Program-made: the position numbers and the translations under genes
Shown: positions 1 to 3,168 of the stretch, piece after piece
How the letters are laid out: the number at the start of each line of letters is the position of its first letter
Position numbering within the stretch: the first letter of the stretch is position 1
The notes under the pieces: generated by a model
Databases searched by the model: none
The model's input: the letters and a program-made list of their open reading frames with translations, nothing else
Told to the model about the DNA's origin: nothing
Source: JBAXRT01 sp037131065
Lineage (GTDB): Bacteria; Bacteroidota; Bacteroidia; Bacteroidales; FEN-979
Length of the DNA: 5,340 nt
Direction: 5' to 3'
Assembly (NCBI GenBank): GCA_037131065.1
Contig: JBAXRT010000164.1
Span: 1 to 5,340 of the forward strand

Positions 1-46
1 AAACGGACATACTATCTCCGTCCTCCCGGCGTGGGAATGGATGCTG

Positions 47-81
47 GATAATTGAGAATTGATAATTGATAATTGATAATT
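47..81. repeat. 7-bp tandem repeat array (GATAATT type)
   Basis: Five heptamers lie in exact phase: GATAATT at 47-53, GAGAATT at 54-60, then GATAATT at 61-67, 68-74 and 75-81. The array is AT-only apart from the G that opens each unit and the extra G in unit two. The GAGAATT variant recurs twice at 509-522, so this is a local member of a repeat family found throughout the window. No coding role is visible. Confidence 0.9.
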
Positions 82-91
82 TCGACCGTCA

Positions 92-109
92 CGATCGTTT
101 CGATCGTTT
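92..109. repeat. 9-bp tandem duplication (CGATCGTTT)
   Basis: CGATCGTTT occurs twice back to back (92-100 and 101-109) and is followed by a further CG. A diverged partial copy, CGACCGTCA, lies just before it at 83-91. Each unit contains the palindrome CGATCG. It sits in a non-coding spacer and no function can be assigned. Confidence 0.7.
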
Positions 110-130
110 CGTCCTTAAGGTTTTTTCTTG

Positions 131-235
131 TACTTTTCTTTTGCTTGCCTCCCGCCACGGCGGGATAAACTTCAGATTTTCCCGTTTAACCTTACTTTCT
201 TTTGCTACCACCAAAAGAAAGTAACAAAGAAAAGT
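131..235. repeat. Nested inverted-repeat element with perfect 13-bp hairpin
   Basis: The core is a perfect inverted repeat, TTACTTTCTTTTG at 192-204 and CAAAAGAAAGTAA at 212-224, with a 7-base loop. Outside it is a second, slightly imperfect pair: ACTTTTCTTTTG at 132-143 faces CAAAGAAAAGT at 225-235. Between the left arms is the small palindrome CCCGCC-AC-GGCGGG (151-164). The arm TACTTTTCTTTTGC (131-144) also has an exact reverse complement at 442-455. Similar CTTTTCTTTTG palindromes are, as I recall, common in Bacteroidetes spacers. It may be a dispersed non-coding repeat or a transcript-end hairpin; the sequence does not decide. Confidence 0.7.
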
Positions 236-251
236 CACCGCTGGCGGGTCT

Positions 252-270
252 TCAGGGCCTGCGGCCCTGA
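252..270. repeat. GC-rich perfect hairpin (TCAGGGCC / GGCCCTGA)
   Basis: TCAGGGCC at 252-259 is the exact reverse complement of GGCCCTGA at 263-270, with a three-base TGC loop. It lies just after the nested inverted-repeat element and probably belongs to the same intergenic repeat block. No T-tract follows, so a classical intrinsic terminator is unlikely. Confidence 0.65.
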
Positions 271-367
271 TAAGAGGTTAATAGTTGAAGAATTATATCT
301 TTGAGCCTTTGGGTTTTCAGCGGGGTACCCACGAGGAGGGTGTGTGTTTGCGTGTGGGTGTGAGTGT

Positions 368-416
368 GACCCCTCCCGTCACCCTCCCCTTCAAGGGGAG
401 GGACAGGGGTGGGGTC
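368..416. repeat. Large GC-rich palindrome with 10-bp perfect core
   Basis: The core CCCTCCCCTT (382-391) pairs perfectly with AAGGGGAGGG (393-402) around one base. An outer stem pairs GACCCC (368-373) with GGGGTC (411-416), with further partial pairing between. A related element, with the same CCCCTCCC lead-in and a CTCCCC/GGGGAG stem, lies at 2922-2952. This looks like a dispersed REP-like intergenic palindrome. The reading frame across it (285-491) has low-complexity, non-protein-like content and I do not call it a gene. Confidence 0.7.
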
Positions 417-508
417 AATAAAAGATCAATTTTTTGGACATGCAAAAGAAAAGTAAAACATGATCGAGGAACCTTTTTGGCAAATAAATGAGACTTAACT
501 GGTCGAGG

Positions 509-522
509 GAGAATTGAGAATT
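509..522. repeat. Two GAGAATT heptamers upstream of hicB
   Basis: GAGAATT occurs at 509-515 and 516-522 in tandem, identical to the variant unit at 54-60. The pair ends five bases before the putative -7 promoter box of the hicB-like gene, so it occupies the -10 to -35 zone. Confidence 0.6.
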
Positions 523-526
523 TTTG

Positions 527-534
527 TATTTTTG
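527..534 (+). promoter_or_regulatory. Putative Bacteroidetes -7 box for the hicB-like gene
   Basis: TATTTTTG fits the Bacteroidetes primary-sigma -7 consensus TAnnTTTG and lies 21 bases before the ATG at 556. I find no convincing TTG/TTTG -33 element at the usual distance; a TTG at 514-516 is too close. The site is AT-rich, so a chance match is possible. Confidence 0.4.
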
Positions 535-555
535 TAATGGATTAAAGAAAAACAA

Positions 556-783
556 ATGGTTCCTCCAAACAAACCGCATCTTACTTATAAGGTTCTTCTT
601 CATAAAGAGCCGGAAGGAAACTATACAGTTACGGTTCCTGCACTACCAGGATGTATTACCTATGGTGAAAATGTAGATCATGCAATCCTTATGGCAAAAG
701 AAGCCATCTCACTCTATATTAATGAGTTAAAAGATAAGGGAGATGCGGTCCCTGACCCAAAGGTACTTTTTATGCAATTTTGA
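556..783 (+). CDS. HicB-family antitoxin-like protein, orphan, altered C-terminus
   Basis: A 75-residue protein resembling the short HicB/UPF0150 antitoxin fold. A beta-strand segment YKVLLHKEPEGNYTVTVPALPGC (residues 11-33) carries the family hallmark V-P-x-LPGC-x-xxGE (27-38), followed by an amphipathic helix at about 40-60 (A43 to L58). HicB proteins neutralise the HicA mRNA-cleaving toxin by binding it, and many also repress their own operon through a C-terminal DNA-binding part, which is absent here. No intact HicA gene lies on either side. The last eight residues (PKVLFMQF) come from DNA that reads, in another frame, as a HicA C-terminus, so the natural HicB end seems to have been lost in a deletion. 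It starts at the only suitable ATG; no Shine-Dalgarno is visible. Family assignment is solid; whether it still functions is unknown. Confidence 0.75.
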   Translation: MVPPNKPHLTYKVLLHKEPEGNYTVTVPALPGCITYGENVDHAILMAKEAISLYINELKDKGDAVPDPKVLFMQF

Positions 784-809
784 AACAGGCTGGTATTTAC
801 AAGAAATAA
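756..809 (+). pseudogene. Remnant of a hicA toxin gene (C-terminal 17 codons)
   Basis: Reading from 756, in a different frame from the HicB-like gene, gives PKGTFYAILKQAGIYKK and then TAA at 807-809. HicA toxins characteristically end in a PKGT(L/F)xxIL(K/R)xAG(L/I) helix, so the match is close over about 14 residues. A TGA stop lies immediately upstream in this frame (753-755), and the HicA start, the dsRBD-like strands and the catalytic histidine region are missing. The simplest reading is an ancestral hicB-hicA pair that lost the hicB 3' end and most of hicA in one deletion with a junction near 750-756. The call rests on a short match judged from memory of the family. Confidence 0.55.
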
Positions 810-814
810 ACCAT

Positions 815-869
815 TATCTCCCATCCCCTATCACAAGCAACTAGTATCCAGCATCTAGTATCCAGTATC
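815..869. repeat. Two heptamer repeat blocks (YATCYCC and YAGYATC types)
   Basis: Block one, 815-835, reads TATCTCC, CATCCCC, TATCACA. Block two, 842-869, reads TAGTATC, CAGCATC, TAGTATC, CAGTATC, also visible as a 14-bp tandem duplication starting at 841 with one mismatch. On the minus strand both blocks have the GATNNNN form. The 13-mer CCCATCCCCTATC of block one (820-832) recurs exactly at 3982-3994 inside the epimerase gene. Confidence 0.75.
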
Positions 870-886
870 AGCGCGCGAAGCGAGCA

Positions 887-978
887 TTTATCACGAACGC
901 AGTGAGTTTTTATCGGGGCGCAATGCGCCCCTTTTATCGCGAACGAAGAGAACAATTGATGGCATATTTCCATTTATC
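887..978. repeat. TTTATC-spaced repeat array upstream of abiEi
   Basis: TTTATC occurs at 887-892, 909-914, 933-938 and 973-978. Two of these head near-identical 16-mers, TTTATC-A-CGAACG-C-AG (887-902) and TTTATC-G-CGAACG-A-AG (933-948), 14 of 16 bases alike and 46 bases apart. A GC-rich hairpin lies between them and a promoter overlaps the right end. It could be an operator region for the AbiEi repressor or another dispersed repeat; no experiment is implied by the sequence. Confidence 0.55.
915..935 (+). terminator. Terminator-like hairpin (GGGGCGC-AAT-GCGCCCC + TTTT)
   Basis: GGGGCGC (915-921) and GCGCCCC (925-931) form a perfect 7-bp GC stem with a three-base loop, followed by four T residues (932-935). 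A T-rich stretch also lies on the left (907-911), so it could act weakly on either strand. It would separate the hicB remnant from the abiE operon. The T-tract is short, so a structural or protein-binding role within the surrounding TTTATC array is equally possible. Confidence 0.4.
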
Positions 979-988
979 GCTATATTTG
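956..988 (+). promoter_or_regulatory. Putative promoter of the abiEi-abiEii operon
   Basis: TATATTTG at 981-988 is an exact match to the Bacteroidetes -7 box TAnnTTTG. A TTG at 956-958, 22 bases upstream, is a reasonable -33 element. Transcription would be expected to begin about 993-996, only 6-9 bases before the ATG at 1002, so the mRNA would be nearly leaderless. A TTTATC copy (973-978) lies between the two boxes, where a repressor could block RNA polymerase. Confidence 0.55.
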
Positions 989-1001
989 CATAAAAACAGA
1001 A

Positions 1002-1619
1002 ATGAATTTTGACGAGTTTCGGAGAAAAATGTATGGGACGGGATGCTTTACCCCGGACCAGGCAGTGGCATTAAATTCCCGCTTTGACAAGAATAACCTT
1101 GTAAGGTGGGTCTCGAAAAAGTTTCTGGTGAAGCTCCGCAACGGCCATTACTGTTTTTCAGAGTACCTGGGTGAACCAAACTTTTCATTGTTCATCGCTA
1201 ACCGGATATACCGCCCTTCCTATATCAGCCTGCATTCGGCGCTGTCGTTTTACGGATTAATCCCCGAATCGGTTGTTCAGGTGACCAGCGTGACCACCCT
1301 GAAAACATCCACCTTCATCAACGAATTCGGGACTTTTTCTTATAAGACAATAAATCCGCGCCTGATGTTCGGATATGAAACACGCATGCTTTCAGGGAAA
1401 TTCACAATACTCCTTGCAAGTCCTGAAAAAGCTTTGCTTGATCTGCTTTACCTCTACCCTTTCTACAATACCTCCGGAGAATTTGAATCTTTGCGACTCG
1501 ACAGGGAGATCCTGAATGAAATTATTGATAAGAACACGCTGCAAAAATTTGTCACGGATTTTAAGAGCAAGGCAGTAGATCAAAGACTTATGTTGTTGCG
1601 TAAAACTTACGGCCTATGA
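1002..1619 (+). CDS. abiEi: AbiEi-family antitoxin / transcriptional repressor
   Basis: A 205-residue protein of the AbiEi family, the antitoxin and autoregulator of the AbiE abortive-infection (type IV toxin-antitoxin) system. Residues 1-50 read as a winged helix-turn-helix: a recognition-helix region around 15-37 (FTPDQAVALNSRFDKNNLVRWV) and a wing strand FLVKLRNGHYCF (41-52). The C-terminal domain shows family features: YISLHSALSFYGLIPE (74-89), a VTSVTT strand segment (94-99), and ASPEKALLDLLYLYP (139-153). Known AbiEi proteins bind inverted repeats at their own promoter and counteract AbiEii without a stable complex. Length is close to the family norm and no frame damage is visible. Its stop overlaps the abiEii start (ATGA), indicating one transcript with translational coupling. 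Confidence is high for the family and for pairing with the next gene. Confidence 0.88.
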   Translation: MNFDEFRRKMYGTGCFTPDQAVALNSRFDKNNLVRWVSKKFLVKLRNGHYCFSEYLGEPNFSLFIANRIYRPSYISLHSALSFYGLIPESVVQVTSVTTLKTSTFINEFGTFSYKTINPRLMFGYETRMLSGKFTILLASPEKALLDLLYLYPFYNTSGEFESLRLDREILNEIIDKNTLQKFVTDFKSKAVDQRLMLLRKTYGL

Positions 1620-2398
1620 TACGTCCGGAACAGATCAGGGGGTTTTTCCCTCCCTCGCTTCGTGAGGAACCTGCCTTCCAGAAATATATGCTCAAGGAGT
1701 ACATCCAACTGTTGATCCTTGATTATCTGTCGAATACGGAATATGTTAAAAGCCTTGTTCTGATCGGAGGAACGAATCTCAGACTGATTGGAGGAATTGA
1801 TCGCTTCTCGGAAGATCTTGACTTTGATTGTAAGAATTTTTCTCAGAAAGATTTTACAATGATGACTGATGAACTACTTGTCTTTCTGAAAAGATTTGGT
1901 TTCGATGCTGTTATACGCGACAAGCAAGAACCAAAGCTGACGGCCTTCCGCAGAAACTACTATTTTCCCGGGTATCTGCTTCATGTGGGACTTTCCGCTT
2001 TCAGGGATGAACGGTTTCTGATCAAAGTTGAATGCCAGGACCAGCTGATTGACTACACCTCCGATTTTACCATGATCAAAGGCTGTGGTTTCTTTTTCCC
2101 ATTTAAGTCCCCACCACTGCCGGTTTTGTGCGCGATGAAATTATCAGCTCTCTTTTCACGACAAAAAGGCCGTGATTTTTACGATGCTATGTTTTTAATG
2201 CCTCAACACCTGCCCGATTTTTCCTTTCTGAAGGCCCGTATCGGCATCGGCAATCTGAATGAACTGAAATCTTCTGTTTCAGAACTCCTCACCCGGATAG
2301 ATTTATCGCAAAAAGCCAAAGATTTTGAACACTTGCTGTTCAACAAACAAAACAGCAAACGTATATTAGCCTTCGGAGAGTTTGTAGACGGACTCTGA
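1616..2398 (+). CDS. abiEii: AbiEii-family nucleotidyltransferase toxin
   Basis: A 260-residue DUF1814/AbiEii protein, the toxin of the AbiE system; relatives of the DNA polymerase beta-like fold transfer NTPs to RNA targets such as tRNA. All four family motifs are visible: motif I GGTNLRL (51-57); motif II DRFSEDLDFD (62-71), with metal-binding acids D67 and D69; a third acidic strand IKVEC (136-140, E139); and motif IV KLSALFSRQKGRDFYD (175-190), with K175, R186, D187 and D190. The catalytic set is complete, so the toxin should be active when unopposed. It starts inside the abiEi stop codon (four-base ATGA overlap), the usual AbiE arrangement, with the antitoxin first. It ends 15 bases before the converging minus-strand gene, with no obvious terminator hairpin between. 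The product probably gives phage defence or element maintenance by growth arrest; the specific target cannot be read here. Confidence 0.9.
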   Translation: MIRPEQIRGFFPPSLREEPAFQKYMLKEYIQLLILDYLSNTEYVKSLVLIGGTNLRLIGGIDRFSEDLDFDCKNFSQKDFTMMTDELLVFLKRFGFDAVIRDKQEPKLTAFRRNYYFPGYLLHVGLSAFRDERFLIKVECQDQLIDYTSDFTMIKGCGFFFPFKSPPLPVLCAMKLSALFSRQKGRDFYDAMFLMPQHLPDFSFLKARIGIGNLNELKSSVSELLTRIDLSQKAKDFEHLLFNKQNSKRILAFGEFVDGL

Positions 2399-2413
2399 CG
2401 AAGATAAAGCAAA

Positions 2414-2851
2414 CTAATCGAAATAAATCGCCTTGATATTCAGGCTCTTTCGGGAGGAGTTGTTGGTGACGACCGGCAGGCACGCCCTCATCATATCAGA
2501 AGAGAGGGGATCGTCGGTGATGTATTCAAGTCCGACAAAATTGAGCGGCAGATCGGCACTCAACCCGCTCTTAGTTTCAAGTTTGTACATGAAGGTCGTA
2601 TCGGCGCTGAAAAAAGTGATCGTCTTCAGCTTATCGAAATAGACATCATACTGCTTCCCATTGTAAACCACCCGGAAATACTTTTGCAGATCCACCGAAG
2701 GCGAATAGACCGTGTCTTTGATCATAACCCCCACCAGGTGGCGAAAGGTGATCTCCGCACCATCGGTCTTTATGATCCTCCCGCTCTGGGCAAAGGAGAC
2801 TGAAACGGACAGAAGGAAAGCAACAGAGAGAAGAATGTGAATTCGTTTCAA
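2414..2851 (-). CDS. Small secreted protein of unknown function
   Basis: I do not recognise this family. From the TTG at 2851 it encodes 145 residues opening with a clear Sec signal peptide: MKRIH, a hydrophobic core ILLSVAFLLSVSVSF, and a probable signal peptidase I site after A21 (SFA|Q). The mature part of about 124 residues is beta-rich in appearance (FRVVYNGKQYDVYFDKLKTITFF, 59-81), with a single cysteine (C124). There is no lipobox, transmembrane helix or recognisable sorting domain, so it is likely periplasmic or released. A start further upstream at 2890 (also TTG) would add 13 residues ahead of the signal peptide and would place the promoter box inside the gene, so I prefer 2851; no ATG is available near the N-terminus. 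It converges on abiEii and is divergent from wecB. Coding status is supported by the signal peptide and sensible composition. Confidence 0.65.
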   Translation of the reverse strand: MKRIHILLSVAFLLSVSVSFAQSGRIIKTDGAEITFRHLVGVMIKDTVYSPSVDLQKYFRVVYNGKQYDVYFDKLKTITFFSADTTFMYKLETKSGLSADLPLNFVGLEYITDDPLSSDMMRACLPVVTNNSSRKSLNIKAIYFD

Positions 2852-2869
2852 GATAAATGGTTTGAGGGG

Positions 2870-2877
2870 CAAATATA
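2870..2877 (-). promoter_or_regulatory. Putative -7 box for the secreted-protein gene
   Basis: On the minus strand this reads TATATTTG, identical to the box before abiEi and matching TAnnTTTG. It lies 18 bases upstream of the TTG start at 2851, giving an expected leader of about 10-14 bases. No clear -33 TTG lies at the normal distance. Its position supports the downstream start for this gene. Confidence 0.5.
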
Positions 2878-2893
2878 AGATTTTTTCCAATTA

Positions 2894-2921
2894 CTTGAGA
2901 GATTGGAGATGGGGGATGCAG
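2894..2921. repeat. Heptamer repeat block (GATGGGG / GATGCAG type)
   Basis: Four in-phase heptamers: CTTGAGA (2894-2900), GATTGGA (2901-2907), GATGGGG (2908-2914), GATGCAG (2915-2921). The GATGCAG unit is the reverse complement of the TGCATCC-type array in the epimerase gene, and GATGGGG matches the minus-strand reading of the block at 3970-3997. Confidence 0.65.
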
Positions 2922-2952
2922 CCCCCTCCCAACCTCCCCCACCCGGGGGAGG
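2922..2952. repeat. GC-rich palindrome (CCTCCCCC / GGGGGAGG)
   Basis: CCTCCCCC (2933-2940) and GGGGGAGG (2945-2952) form a perfect 8-bp stem with a four-base ACCC loop, preceded by CCCCCTCCC. It is a second, diverged member of the palindrome family seen at 368-416. There is no T-tract, so it is not a typical terminator. Confidence 0.6.
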
Positions 2953-2970
2953 AGATCAGTCAGTACCCGG

Positions 2971-3089
2971 AACCTGAAACCTGAAACCAATACTCATCAC
3001 CTCATCACTGCATCACTACATCACTGCATCACTATTATCCTGCAACCTGAAACTTGAAACTTGAAACCTGGAACTTAAAACCTGAAACC
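2971..3089. repeat. Composite heptamer-octamer-heptamer repeat array
   Basis: Two AACCTGA heptamers (2971-2984, plus AACC) are followed by five octamers of form NNCATCAC in exact phase (2993-3032). Six further heptamers of form AACYTRR follow (3044-3085, plus AACC). Together these fill most of the spacer before the epimerase promoter. No open frame of protein-like composition crosses it, and apart from the flanking palindrome and promoter box I see nothing else in the 2852-3168 gap. Confidence 0.8.
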
Positions 3090-3099
3090 ATAAATTTCC

Positions 3100-3107
3100 T
3101 ACATTTG
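3100..3107 (+). promoter_or_regulatory. Putative -7 box for the wecB-flippase operon
   Basis: TACATTTG matches TAnnTTTG and lies just after the repeat array. Transcription would begin near 3113, leaving a leader of roughly 55 bases before the ATG at 3169. No clear -33 TTG is present; that position is occupied by the last heptamers. The leader includes a small palindrome, CCAC-C-GTGG (3124-3132), of unknown meaning. Confidence 0.4.
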
Positions 3108-3168
3108 TTCACCCTTCATCCAGCCACCGTGGTTGTGAGTGAAGTGGCGAAGCTTTGAACTCAGCAGA

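Noticed and set aside
1..51. Possible 3' end of a gene entering from the left
   Set aside because: Frames 1 and 2 are open from the edge to stops at 49-51 and 53-55, but about 16 residues are too few to choose a frame or recognise a family.
131..235. Structured small RNA or riboswitch
   Set aside because: The inverted repeats are simple A/T-rich arms with no adjacent downstream gene or recognised aptamer features; a dispersed repeat is the simpler reading.
285..491. 68-residue plus-strand reading frame
   Set aside because: It runs through the GC-rich palindrome at 368-416 and its product is low-complexity with no recognisable features; the DNA is better explained as repeats.
815..948. CRISPR-like array from repeated short units
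   Set aside because: Units are 7 bp in direct tandem, or 16 bp with only two copies, without uniform repeat-spacer structure or cas genes.
2399..2413. Bidirectional terminator between abiEii and the secreted-protein gene
   Set aside because: The short gap shows no GC-rich stem or T-tract.
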